Source: Allobosea sp. (GTDB lineage: Bacteria; Pseudomonadota; Alphaproteobacteria; Rhizobiales; Kaistiaceae). Taken from it: 64,000 nucleotides of DNA. How positions within the stretch are numbered: position 1 is the stretch's first letter; the number at the start of each line of letters is the position of its first letter. The notes beneath the pieces were generated by a model. It was given only the letters and a program-made list of their open reading frames with translations, made no database searches and was not told where the DNA came from. The translations under genes were made by a program, and so were the position numbers. Below are positions 8,872-16,616 of this stretch, one piece after another. Location: the NCBI GenBank assembly GCA_017307955.1, contig JAFKFV010000012.1:186001-250000 (forward strand), in the 5' to 3' direction.

Positions 8872-9813
8872 ATGACGCGGCTCGCCGAGATCGCCCTCAT
8901 CGTGCTGCCGATCTTCGCGCTGATCGGCGTCGGCTATATCGCCGGCTGGACCCGCCATCTCGGCGAGCGCGCCGCCGACGGGCTGTCGGAATATGTCTTC
9001 GGCCTCGCGGTGCCGGTATTGATCTTCAAGACGCTCTCGGAAGCGAAGTTGCCGGAGGGCGGCCAGCCCTGGGGCTACTGGATCGCCTATTTCACCGGCG
9101 CCTTCATCGTCTTCGGCATCGGCTTCGTCGTGGCGGTCCGCGTGTTCCGCCGCGGCCATCTCGAGGCGGTCATGCAGGGCTTCGCCAGCGGCCAGGCCAA
9201 CACCGTCTTCGTCGGCGTGCCGATCATCCTGAAGGCCTTTGGCGAGGAGGGCGCGGTGCCGCTCTTCCTGCTCATCGCCATCCATCTGCCGATCATGACG
9301 ACGGCCGCGACGATCCTCGCCGAGGGCGTCGAATCCGGCGTCTCGCGGGCAACCCTGATCCGCCTCGCCAAGGCGCTCGCCCGCAATCCGATCCTGATCG
9401 GCATCTATGCCGGCGCGATCGCCAAGCTCGTCGGCATCCAGGCGACCGGCGTCGCCGGTCAGGCGGTGGACATGATCGCCGCCTCATCGGTGCCCTGCGC
9501 ACTTGTCTCGATGGGCCTCGCGCTGCGCCGCTACGGCTTCGCGGGCGACATCGCCGCTTCGCTCACCATCAGCCTCCTGAAGCTCGTCGTGCATCCGCTC
9601 TTGGTGTTCGGCCTGACGCGCGTGCTGCCGATGCCGCCGGTCTGGGCCGGGGTGGCGGTGGTGTTCGCCGCCATGCCCTGCGGCGTCAACGCCTATCTGC
9701 TGGCGACCCACTACCGCGCCGGTGTCGCCAGCGCGGCGAGCGCCGTCTCGCTCTCGACGCTGATCAGCCTCTTCACCATCACCTTCTGGCTCTATGTGCT
9801 CGGCGTCGGCTGA
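8872..9813 (+). CDS. AEC-family transporter (auxin efflux carrier type)
   Basis: A 313-residue inner-membrane carrier with about ten hydrophobic segments in two halves. The N-terminal part ([14 protein letters not shown], then [12 protein letters not shown]) and the C-terminal [16 protein letters not shown] are typical of the AEC/PIN-related family, which moves organic acids such as malate or malonate in bacteria. Substrate here is unknown. ATG 8872 follows GGAG. It is divergent from poxB across 233 bases and overlaps the 3' end of gluQ by 22 bases tail to tail. A link to acetate or pyruvate export by proximity to poxB is possible but only inferred. Confidence 0.88.
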   Translation: MTRLAEIALIVLPIFALIGVGYIAGWTRHLGERAADGLSEYVFGLAVPVLIFKTLSEAKLPEGGQPWGYWIAYFTGAFIVFGIGFVVAVRVFRRGHLEAVMQGFASGQANTVFVGVPIILKAFGEEGAVPLFLLIAIHLPIMTTAATILAEGVESGVSRATLIRLAKALARNPILIGIYAGAIAKLVGIQATGVAGQAVDMIAASSVPCALVSMGLALRRYGFAGDIAASLTISLLKLVVHPLLVFGLTRVLPMPPVWAGVAVVFAAMPCGVNAYLLATHYRAGVASAASAVSLSTLISLFTITFWLYVLGVG

Positions 9814-10664
9814 AGCCCGACCAGGCGGCGGATGTCCTCGGCCGTTGCCCCGGCCGCGCGCAGTTCGGCGAGGCCGGTGTCGCCGTCCGATTTCGAGAGC
9901 TTGCGGCCGGATCCGTCGCGGATCAGCCGATGATGATGATAGCGCGGTTCCGGCAGCTCAAGCAGCGCCTGCAGCAGCCGGTGCACGCTCGTCGCATGGA
10001 AGAGATCGACGCCGCGCACGACATCGGTGACGTCCTGCAGCGCATCATCGACGACGACCGAGAGATGATAGCTGGTCGGCGTGTCGCGCCGGGCGAGGAT
10101 CACGTCGCCCCAACGCTCGGGCTCGGCGGCGAGGCGGCCGCTTTCGCCTTCGGGTCCCGCGCCGGTTTCCTCGAAGGTCAGCGGACCAGCGGCGGCAACC
10201 GCCGCGTGCATGTCGAGCCGCAGCGCATAGGCATCGCCGCGGGCGATGCGCTCGTCCCGTTCCAATGGCGATAGCGTCCGTTCGCCCGTCGGATAGAGCG
10301 GCGCGCCGTCGGGATCGCGGGGCCAGGCCGGATCAGCCGTCAGGGCACGGATCTCCGCGCGCGACAGGAAGGCGGGATAGACGAGCCCCATCGCGGAGAG
10401 GCGATCGAGCGCCGCGCGATAGGTGCCGAAATGCTCCGACTGGCGGCGCGGCGGCTCGCTCGGCTCGAAGCCGAGAAAGGCGAGGTCGTCGAGAATGGCG
10501 CGTTCGAATTCCGGCCGGCAGCGCTCGCGGTCGATATCCTCGATCCGGAGCAGCAGCCGCCCGCCCGCCGCGCGGGCCCTATCGGCATTGGTCAGCGCCG
10601 AGAGCGCATGGCCGAGATGCAGCGGCCCGTTCGGGCTCGGCGCGAAGCGGAAGGTCGGAGTCAT
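9792..10664 (-). CDS. gluQ: Glutamyl-Q tRNA(Asp) synthetase
   Basis: A 290-residue truncated relative of glutamyl-tRNA synthetase, lacking the anticodon-binding domain. It attaches glutamate to queuosine at the wobble base of tRNA(Asp). The ATP-binding HIGH-type motif is in FAPSPNGPLHLGHA near the N-terminus, and the KMSKS equivalent is KLSKS near the C-terminus. The zinc-binding cysteines of E. coli YadB (CTC followed by Y and C) are absent: the matching place reads YPAFLSR, so this version is probably zinc-free. The open frame runs to 10808 but homologous sequence begins at ATG 10664. Converges on and overlaps the AEC gene. Confidence 0.9.
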   Translation of the reverse strand: MTPTFRFAPSPNGPLHLGHALSALTNADRARAAGGRLLLRIEDIDRERCRPEFERAILDDLAFLGFEPSEPPRRQSEHFGTYRAALDRLSAMGLVYPAFLSRAEIRALTADPAWPRDPDGAPLYPTGERTLSPLERDERIARGDAYALRLDMHAAVAAAGPLTFEETGAGPEGESGRLAAEPERWGDVILARRDTPTSYHLSVVVDDALQDVTDVVRGVDLFHATSVHRLLQALLELPEPRYHHHRLIRDGSGRKLSKSDGDTGLAELRAAGATAEDIRRLVGLQPTPST

Positions 10665-10828
10665 GGCCACGGCATCATGGCTCTCGCGCGGCGCCGCCGG
10701 CAACAGCCGGTGCGCTACGATTGTCGCCCATCCCGCCCGCCGCTTCGAGGGCCGATGGGCTGCTGACCCGGCGAAGCGAAACCATCTAGGATGAAGGCGA
10801 TTCGACACAAGAAACGGAACGCCAAACC

Positions 10829-11485
10829 ATGCTCGACGGCCCCCGCATCGCCCCGCTCTCCGGTGGTCCCGCCAGGAAACTGGTCGTGCTGCTGCATGGC
10901 GTCGGAGCGGACGGGGCCGATCTCATCGAGATCGGGCGGCAATGGGCGCCGCTCTTTCCCGATACCGCCTTCGTCGCGCCGAACGCGCCGGATCCCTGCG
11001 ACTGGGATCCGACGCGCTACCAGTGGTTCCGCCTGACCGTGCGCGATCCGCACGAGTACTGGACGGGCGCCAGCGCCGCGGCGCCGAAGCTCGACGCCTT
11101 TCTCGATGCCGAGCTCGCGGCGCATGGGCTTTCCGATTCCGACCTCGCGCTGGTCGGCTTCAGCCAGGGCACGATGATGGTGCTGCAGGTCGCGCCGCGC
11201 CGGCTGAAGCCGCCGGCGGCGATCATCGGCTATTCCGGCCGCATCGCCGGGCAGGCGCATCTCGCGCCCGAGACGATCGGCCATGCGCCGGTGCTGCTCG
11301 TCCATGGCGCGCTCGACGAGGTGATTCCCGTCGAGGCGATGGCCGAGACGGCCGCGGCGCTGCGCGATGCCGGCTATTGCGTGGAGACGCTGGTGAGGCC
11401 CGGCCTCGGCCATGGCATCGACGCGGTCGGCCTCGAGGCGGGCGCGGCATTTCTGCGACAGGCCTTTGCTCCCGCATCCGCCTGA
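10829..11485 (+). CDS. Alpha/beta-hydrolase, carboxylesterase/phospholipase family
   Basis: A 218-residue cytoplasmic serine hydrolase of the YpfH/EstB-type carboxylesterase family. The oxyanion region is LLHGVGADG near residue 22, the nucleophile elbow is GFSQG with Ser112, the acid is probably in HGALDEVIPV and the histidine in GLGHGID. Length fits the single-domain family. The natural substrate is unknown; short-chain acyl esters are usual. Starts 164 bases after the divergent gluQ start, and it is followed by the HNH nuclease gene in the same direction after 105 bases. Confidence 0.88.
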   Translation: MLDGPRIAPLSGGPARKLVVLLHGVGADGADLIEIGRQWAPLFPDTAFVAPNAPDPCDWDPTRYQWFRLTVRDPHEYWTGASAAAPKLDAFLDAELAAHGLSDSDLALVGFSQGTMMVLQVAPRRLKPPAAIIGYSGRIAGQAHLAPETIGHAPVLLVHGALDEVIPVEAMAETAAALRDAGYCVETLVRPGLGHGIDAVGLEAGAAFLRQAFAPASA

Positions 11486-11590
11486 GCTTCGGCGTCTTGG
11501 CCAAGCCTTTGCGACGGCTTCACAAGGGTGACACAGAGCCTATAGATTAATCGGACTTATCTCGAGGTCGGCTCATCGGAGAAGCCAGTC

Positions 11591-12148
11591 TTGACGATAG
11601 CTCTGTCGCCTGGAATGCATCCCGCCCTTGTGCTCAACGCGGACTACCGGCCGCTGAGCTATTACCCGCTGTCGCTCTGGTCCTGGCAGGATACGATCAA
11701 GGCGGTGTTCCTCGATCGCGTCACGATCCTTTCGGAATATGACGTCGCCGTCCGCAGCCCGTCCTTCAACATGAAGCTGCCGAGCGTCGTCTGCCTCAAG
11801 AGCTATGTGAAGCCGGCGCGCCATCCCGCCTTCACGCGATTCAACGTCTTCCTGCGCGACCGATTCCAGTGCCAGTATTGCGGCGCGCGCGAGGAGCTGA
11901 CCTTCGATCACGTGATCCCGCGCTCGCGCGGCGGCCAGACGACATGGCAAAACGTCGTCGCTGCCTGCTCGCCCTGCAATCTCAAGAAGGGCAGCACCCA
12001 TCCGCGCGATACCGGCATGTGGCCGCACCAGATGCCGTTCCAGCCGACGGTCTCCGACCTCCACAACAACGGCCGCGCCTTCCCGCCGAACTATCTGCAC
12101 GACAGCTGGCTCGACTATCTCTATTGGGACACCGAACTCGATCCTTAG
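11591..12148 (+). CDS. HNH endonuclease-domain protein
   Basis: A 185-residue protein with an N-terminal domain (ALVLNADYRPLSYYPLSL) and a C-terminal HNH nuclease fold. Two zinc-type cysteine pairs are present, CQYC and CSPC, and the core reads TFDHVIPRSRGG, then TWQNVVAACSPC. The family is widely conserved in alphaproteobacteria and is not tied to restriction; its role is unknown, perhaps DNA repair or RNA/DNA processing. Start: TTG 11591 has GGAG nine bases before it, while ATG 11615 has no clear ribosome binding site and would trim the first eight residues. Followed directly by an inverted-repeat element. Confidence 0.85.
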   Translation: MTIALSPGMHPALVLNADYRPLSYYPLSLWSWQDTIKAVFLDRVTILSEYDVAVRSPSFNMKLPSVVCLKSYVKPARHPAFTRFNVFLRDRFQCQYCGAREELTFDHVIPRSRGGQTTWQNVVAACSPCNLKKGSTHPRDTGMWPHQMPFQPTVSDLHNNGRAFPPNYLHDSWLDYLYWDTELDP

Positions 12149-12157
12149 GCGGAGAGA

Positions 12158-12290
12158 GCCCTCACCCCACCCCTCTCCCGCAAGCGGGAGAGGGGGCGCT
12201 GGCATTGATGTCGACAATCATTTCAGACCGCCACGAACCGCACGACCGAACTCCCTCGCCCGCTTGCGGGAGAGGGTGGGGGTGAGGGCC
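12158..12290. repeat. Inverted-repeat (MITE/REP-like) element
   Basis: Two copies of a ~37-base unit face each other (12158-12195 and 12253-12290) across a 57-base spacer. Each unit has its own inner palindrome, CTCTCCCGC-AA-GCGGGAGAG or its near equal, and outer GCCCTCACCCC / GGGGTGAGGGC arms. The whole element could fold as one long hairpin. It fills the space between the HNH gene and the RNA methyltransferase gene and ends nine bases before the latter's ATG. Similar C-rich and G-rich palindromes recur at 60606-60902. Confidence 0.75.
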
Positions 12291-12298
12291 TTCGCTTG

Positions 12299-13099
12299 AT
12301 GAACCCCATCCCGATCTCCGACCCCGCCGATCCGCGCATCGCCGCCTATCGCGATATCCGCGAGCGCGATCTCGTCGGCCGGCAGGGCGCCTTCATCGCC
12401 GAGGGCGAGGTGGTGCTGGCGATGCTGGCCAAGGCGCGGCGCCACCGCGCCGCGTCGCTGCTCATCGACGAGCGGCGGATCGAGGGCCTCGCGCCGCTGC
12501 TCGCGAACTTTCCTGCCGATGTCCCGCTCTACGCCGCGCGCCAGACCGTGCTCGACGCGGTCGCCGGCTTCCCGCTCCACCGCGGCATCCTCGCCCATGG
12601 CATCGCCGCGCCGCCGCTCGATCCGGCGACGCTCATCGCGGAAGCGCCGGCCGATGCGGTGGTCGTGCTGCTCTCGGCGATCGCCAATCACGACAATATG
12701 GGCGGCATCTTCCGCAACGCCGCCGCCTTCGGCGCCTATGCGATCCTCATCGACGCCGAATGCTGCGATCCGCTCTATCGCAAGGCGATCCGCGTCTCGG
12801 TCGGCACGGCGCTGACGCTGCCCTTTGCGCGGCTCGCGCGCGGCGACGACGCGGTCGACATGCTGACGGCTGCCGGCTTCCGCGTGCTCTCGCTGTCACC
12901 CGCGGGGGCGCATGACCTGCACCGCGTCGAGCGTGGCGGGCGCACGGCGCTGGTCCTCGGCGCCGAGGGGCCGGGCCTCGACGCAAGCGTCCTGGCCCGG
13001 ACGGAGACGGTGCGGATCGCCATGGCATCGGGCGTCGATTCGCTCAATGTCGCGACGACGAGCGGCATCGTGCTGCATCATCTGACTGCTGGCCGCTGA
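12299..13099 (+). CDS. SpoU/TrmH-family RNA 2'-O-methyltransferase
   Basis: A 266-residue SPOUT-fold methyltransferase that uses S-adenosylmethionine to methylate ribose in rRNA or tRNA. The N-terminal substrate-binding part shows GRQGAFIAEGEVVL; the catalytic knot region shows ANHDNMGGIFRNAAAFG (motif 1), LVLGAEGPGLD (motif 2) and SGVDSLNVATTSGIVLHHL (motif 3). Target base unknown. TTG 12296 is in frame, but ATG 12299 is the ordinary choice. The start is only nine bases after an inverted-repeat element, whose GGTGAGGG could act as part of the ribosome binding region. It ends five bases from the convergent dsbB. Confidence 0.92.
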   Translation: MNPIPISDPADPRIAAYRDIRERDLVGRQGAFIAEGEVVLAMLAKARRHRAASLLIDERRIEGLAPLLANFPADVPLYAARQTVLDAVAGFPLHRGILAHGIAAPPLDPATLIAEAPADAVVVLLSAIANHDNMGGIFRNAAAFGAYAILIDAECCDPLYRKAIRVSVGTALTLPFARLARGDDAVDMLTAAGFRVLSLSPAGAHDLHRVERGGRTALVLGAEGPGLDASVLARTETVRIAMASGVDSLNVATTSGIVLHHLTAGR

Positions 13100-13103
13100 G
13101 GGC

Positions 13104-13610
13104 TCAGACCTCGCGGGTCGGCCGGCCGAGGGCGGCGGCGAACGCCAGCAGCGCGACGAGCGCCGAGACGAGCGCGTTCCAGCCGGCGAAGGAGAGGCCG
13201 GCGACGCGCAGCGCCGCGTCGGTGCAACTCACCACCTTGGTCTTGCCGATCTGCGCCAGGAGATCGCCGGCATCGCCCGTGGTCGCGACGCCGCCGCCGC
13301 AATCGGCGGGGCCGATCCACCAGTGCCATTCGACGCCGGCATGATAGACGCCGAGCCCGGCGCCGATCAGGAAGGCGAGCGCGGCGAGAAGCGCCAGCGT
13401 CCGCGCGAGCGCCAGATGGCGGTCGGCGATCAGGAACAGGATCGCGACGAAGAGGAGCGGCAGGCCGACATAATAGGGGATGCGCTGCTCGAGGCAGAGC
13501 TTGCACGGCGCATAGCCGCCGAAGATCTGGAACGCCCAGGCGCCGGCGATGGCCGCGAGGCCGAGCAGGAACGCGAGACCTGCGAGAAAGAGGCGCTTGC
13601 CATCGGCCAT
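13104..13610 (-). CDS. dsbB: DsbB-like disulfide bond formation protein
   Basis: A 168-residue inner-membrane protein with four hydrophobic segments that re-oxidises periplasmic DsbA and hands electrons to quinone. The first periplasmic loop carries the CKLC pair (Cys36, Cys39) followed by EQRIPYY, and the second loop has single cysteines (GPADC and VVSC) that form the DsbA-facing disulfide. It begins 88 bases from the end of the next minus-strand gene and may be read together with it. The cytoplasmic-looking DsbA-like protein at 743 is probably not its partner; a secreted DsbA should be elsewhere in the genome. Confidence 0.88.
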   Translation of the reverse strand: MADGKRLFLAGLAFLLGLAAIAGAWAFQIFGGYAPCKLCLEQRIPYYVGLPLLFVAILFLIADRHLALARTLALLAALAFLIGAGLGVYHAGVEWHWWIGPADCGGGVATTGDAGDLLAQIGKTKVVSCTDAALRVAGLSFAGWNALVSALVALLAFAAALGRPTREV

Positions 13611-13697
13611 CGGATAATCCCGTCTTCGAGGAGCCGCCCGCTTCTAGCGGGAGGCCCCGATGCTGTCGATGCGTCGTCGCTCACAAGCGCGTGGGCG

Positions 13698-14279
13698 TCA
13701 GCTGAGCCGCCCTTCGTCGAGCGCGGCCATGATCCATTCGCGATACTTCGCCTCGCGCTCGTTGCTCTGCGGCACCACCTTCGAGGCCTCTTCCATGAAG
13801 AAGCGGTAGTCGCGGCCCATTTCGGCGCCGCGGCGGGTGTGCATGTCGAGCGCGACGTCGATGATATCGGGGGTCAATTCGCCGAGCGCGGTGCCGCGCA
13901 TCGCCCAGTTGACCATGTCGTCGCTGGAGCGCTCCTTCGGGCTCGTGGCGATGACGCGGATGGCATGGGCGGCGAACAGGAAGCGGTCGCCGGCCGGCCG
14001 CGGATAGCGGTGATGCATCTGGTAGAGCGTCTCGACCAGCATCGGGCAGTCGCGATTGCCGAAGCCGACATCCTCCACCGAGATGACGCAGAGCCGCGCC
14101 CAGAGCTTCTCCTCGAGCTCCGGGCTGGTCGCGAACATCTCCCAGCCGAGCAGCAGAGCATTGTCGAGAAGGCCCCGGCGCAGCGATTTCTGCAGCGCCG
14201 AGATGACCTCGTCGGCGGCGAAGCCATGCTCGGTGGTGGTGCGCTGCCAGGGGTCCGGCGGCAATTCGACTTTGGTCAT
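13698..14279 (-). CDS. RarA/MgsA C-terminal-like stand-alone protein
   Basis: A 193-residue soluble protein without an ATPase core. The segment EEKLWARLCVISVEDVGFGN, then LVETLYQMHHRYPRP, resembles the helical C-terminal part of RarA (MgsA) clamp-loader-like ATPases, where the usual text is a RRLIRFASEDIGLA-type helix. The Walker A/B domain of RarA is missing from both this gene and its flanks. Start ATG 14279 has AAGGAG six bases before it. It is divergent from dps across about 200 bases. A possible role in replication-fork metabolism is only inferred; the family may simply be an uncharacterised helical protein. Confidence 0.6.
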   Translation of the reverse strand: MTKVELPPDPWQRTTTEHGFAADEVISALQKSLRRGLLDNALLLGWEMFATSPELEEKLWARLCVISVEDVGFGNRDCPMLVETLYQMHHRYPRPAGDRFLFAAHAIRVIATSPKERSSDDMVNWAMRGTALGELTPDIIDVALDMHTRRGAEMGRDYRFFMEEASKVVPQSNEREAKYREWIMAALDEGRLS

Positions 14280-14486
14280 CGATGGCTCCTTGCGATCGGA
14301 TCGGAGTCTCGGCTGCCGGGGCGCCCATGTCCAGTGCGGGGCTCAAGGGCTGCGGCGAGGGGTCGCGCGGAACGGCAAGGCTGAAGCTTCGTTGCTCGTC
14401 CGGTGGCGCCGGCGGCGCGCATCGCCTATGACGGTGCTGCGATTGGCGGCCCCACCCCCGGGGACCAATAGAGAAGGACGACCGTC

Positions 14487-14966
14487 GTGACCAAGCTCTC
14501 TTCGCGCATCGATCTCGCCTCCAACACCAAGGCCGCGATGATCGCGCTGCTCAATGCGCGGCTCGCCGATGCCATCGATCTGTCGCTCGCGACAAAGCAG
14601 GCGCATTGGAACCTGAAGGGCATCCAGTTCATCGCGATCCACGAGATGCTGGACACGTTCCGCGCCGATCTCGACGGCCACACGGACACGATCGCCGAGC
14701 GCGTCGCGCAGCTCGGCGGCATCGCCCTCGGCACGACGCAGACGGTCGGCTCCGCGACGTCGCTGAAGCCCTATCCGACCGATATAAGCAAGATTCCCGA
14801 TCACCTCGACGCCCTGATCGAGCGCTATGCGGTGACCGCGAATGCCGTGCGCGAGGCGATCGACACCGCCGACGAGGCGGGCGACGCCGACACCGCCGAC
14901 ATCTTCACCGCCGCCTCGCGCTCGCTCGACAAGGCGCTGTGGTTCCTCGAGTCGCATCGCGAGTAA
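14487..14966 (+). CDS. dps: Dps-family DNA-protecting ferritin-like protein
   Basis: A 159-residue dodecamer-forming mini-ferritin that binds DNA and stores iron by oxidising Fe2+ with hydrogen peroxide. The ferroxidase-site helix [20 protein letters not shown] and the later helix [20 protein letters not shown] are clear family signatures. The start is GTG 14487, with GAGAAGGA before it at a normal distance. The next gene, a channel-like membrane protein, follows in the same direction after 33 bases and may be co-transcribed. Regulation by OxyR or the stringent response is typical but no site is recognised. Confidence 0.94.
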   Translation: MTKLSSRIDLASNTKAAMIALLNARLADAIDLSLATKQAHWNLKGIQFIAIHEMLDTFRADLDGHTDTIAERVAQLGGIALGTTQTVGSATSLKPYPTDISKIPDHLDALIERYAVTANAVREAIDTADEAGDADTADIFTAASRSLDKALWFLESHRE

Positions 14967-14999
14967 TCGGCTGCGGGAAGGAGCGGAGACACGGACGGC

Positions 15000-15443
15000 A
15001 TGGAGGATCTCGGTGGTTGGGGTTTCGATTGGCTCTGGGGCGTTCCGCTCACCGTCGTGACCCTTGTCCTGCATGTGTCCGCTCTGGCACTACTCAACCG
15101 TGCGGTGGTCAGCGCCGCACGGTCGCCGAAGTTCAAGTGGCACCCGCTCCTGCGCTCGACAATTCTGATCAGCGCCGCGGTGCTCATCTCCGTCTGCATC
15201 CATGCGCTGGCCGCCGGCATCTGGGCCTTCGCCTTCGTCCAGCTCGGCGCGCTCGACAACGCGCATGACGCGATGCTCTATTCCATGGAGGCGCAGACGA
15301 GCTACGGCCACACGCCGATCATGCTGTCGACGCGCTGGCACATGCTCGGCGCGCTGGAAGCGCTGGTCGGCGTCATGATGGCGGGCCTCACCGTCGCCTT
15401 CCTCTTCCTGACGATGCAGCAGGTGATGCGCCGCAGCGATTGA
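15000..15443 (+). CDS. Small membrane protein of the Ion_trans_2 (K+ channel-like) family
   Basis: A 147-residue inner-membrane protein with three main hydrophobic stretches: about 12-34, 48-77 and 112-138. Between the last two lies a pore-helix-like segment, DAMLYSMEAQTSYGH, then LSTRWHMLGALEALVG. The helices around it match small two-TM channel proteins, but the selectivity filter is not TVGYG: aligned from the LS-RW side it reads SYGHT, with Thr100 to His104. So it may be a non-selective channel, a different-ion channel or a non-conducting relative. It follows dps after 33 bases. Confidence 0.65.
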   Translation: MEDLGGWGFDWLWGVPLTVVTLVLHVSALALLNRAVVSAARSPKFKWHPLLRSTILISAAVLISVCIHALAAGIWAFAFVQLGALDNAHDAMLYSMEAQTSYGHTPIMLSTRWHMLGALEALVGVMMAGLTVAFLFLTMQQVMRRSD

Positions 15444-15533
15444 CCTCCGGTTCACCAGCGCCTGCGATGTCTGATAGCGTTTTCATCTGCAAAAGGCCGT
15501 GATTCGCGGCCTTGGTCGCCAGGGAGCCTGCCC

Positions 15534-16022
15534 ATGAACGCCAAAACTCTCGCCCTTGCCGCGCTCGTCGCCGGCCTGCCGCTCGCCACGCCCGCCTTCG
15601 CCCAGCAGGCGGCGGTCGGCAAGCTCGAATGCGACGTCTCGTCGGGTGTCGGCTTCTTCGTCGTCGAGAAGCAGACGATGAAGTGCGTGTTCACGCCTCA
15701 GAACGGCGGTCCGCTCGACTACTATACCGGCAAGATCGCCGAATACGGCGTTGCGCTCGGCGAAGTGAAGAAGGGCGTCCTGATCTGGGGCGTCATCACC
15801 GCCACCAATCAGGTTCCGAACGCCGGCACGCTGGCGGGCACCTTTGCCGGCGCCGGCGCGGACGTCGCCTTCGTCAAGGGCCTCGGCGCCAATGTTCTGG
15901 TCGGCGGCGGCGACAAATCGATCGCCCTGCAGCCGGTCAGCGTCGAAGGCGAGTCGGGCTTCAATCTCGCCGCCGGCGTGACGACGGTGACGCTCGAGGT
16001 CGCGCCCGCTCCGGCGCAGTAA
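15534..16022 (+). CDS. DUF992 periplasmic protein
   Basis: A 162-residue exported protein. Residues 1-23 are a clear signal peptide with a cleavage site after AFA (ATPAFAQQ). The mature part matches DUF992: GKLECDVSSGVGFF, CVFTPQNGG, YTGKIAEYGVALG, GANVLVGGGDKSIALQPVSV and GFNLAAGVTTVTL. Two cysteines (in KLECD and MKCVF) may form a disulfide. The family is restricted largely to alphaproteobacteria and its function is unknown. AGGGAG lies about six bases before the ATG. The gene stands alone, ending 20 bases from a convergent hypothetical gene. Confidence 0.88.
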   Translation: MNAKTLALAALVAGLPLATPAFAQQAAVGKLECDVSSGVGFFVVEKQTMKCVFTPQNGGPLDYYTGKIAEYGVALGEVKKGVLIWGVITATNQVPNAGTLAGTFAGAGADVAFVKGLGANVLVGGGDKSIALQPVSVEGESGFNLAAGVTTVTLEVAPAPAQ

Positions 16023-16041
16023 GCCGCTTGCGGCTACCGGT

Positions 16042-16509
16042 TCAGATGCCGCCCTCGGCGGCGGCATCTTCCGGCGCGACGCGGGACCGGCCCATGCGGG
16101 GAATCGAGTCGCGGAGCTGCGAGACGCGCTGCCCCTCCTCGTAGACGGCGCGCGATGCATCGCGCCAGTCGAGCAGTAGGCGACGGTTTTCCGGCGTATC
16201 CTCGACGAGCCGCTGCAGGCTGACCTTCTCGCGCCGCTCGCTCCTCGGATCCTCGACCTTGTTGATCACCCAGACATGCTCGCCGTCGCGATCCGCCCGG
16301 ACGACCAGCACGGGCGTGATCGAGAAGCCCGAATGGTCGAGCAGGAAGGCGGGAATGTTCAGCTGCCGCGATGAGGCGTCGATCTGGTCGATTTCGCTGC
16401 GCATCAGCGAAAGAGACACGGCTGAAATGCCAAGTTGCGGACAGCGCCAAAGGTTGTCTGCCTCGCCATAGACGATCTGGTAGCCGCTGTGCTCTGTGGT
16501 GATCGACAT
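16042..16509 (-). CDS. Hypothetical cytoplasmic protein
   Basis: A 155-residue soluble protein with no family recognised and no signal or membrane segment. The N-terminal part is strand-rich (YQIVYGEADNLWRCPQLG) and the C-terminal half is charged and helical. Support is the intact frame, codon use like its neighbours, and its position filling the space between DUF992 and the ClC gene. The ribosome binding site before ATG 16509 is weak. It is divergent from the ClC gene. Confidence 0.6.
   Translation of the reverse strand: MSITTEHSGYQIVYGEADNLWRCPQLGISAVSLSLMRSEIDQIDASSRQLNIPAFLLDHSGFSITPVLVVRADRDGEHVWVINKVEDPRSERREKVSLQRLVEDTPENRRLLLDWRDASRAVYEEGQRVSQLRDSIPRMGRSRVAPEDAAAEGGI
16044..16069. 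terminator. Hairpin at convergent gene ends
   Basis: Perfect 10-bp stem AGATGCCGCC (16044-16053) and GGCGGCATCT (16060-16069), six-base loop. It lies between the stop of the DUF992 gene (16022) and overlaps the last codons of the minus-strand hypothetical gene. It may end transcription from the left; only two T residues follow. Confidence 0.4.
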
Positions 16510-16616
16510 CCGCTTCGCTTGTGCCGTTGCTGCACGTGATCGACATTAGCGCGTGAAGTCCCTCGCAATCCATACCCTTCCCGTCGATGATGCAATGCAG
16601 CAGGGGCCACACAGCA

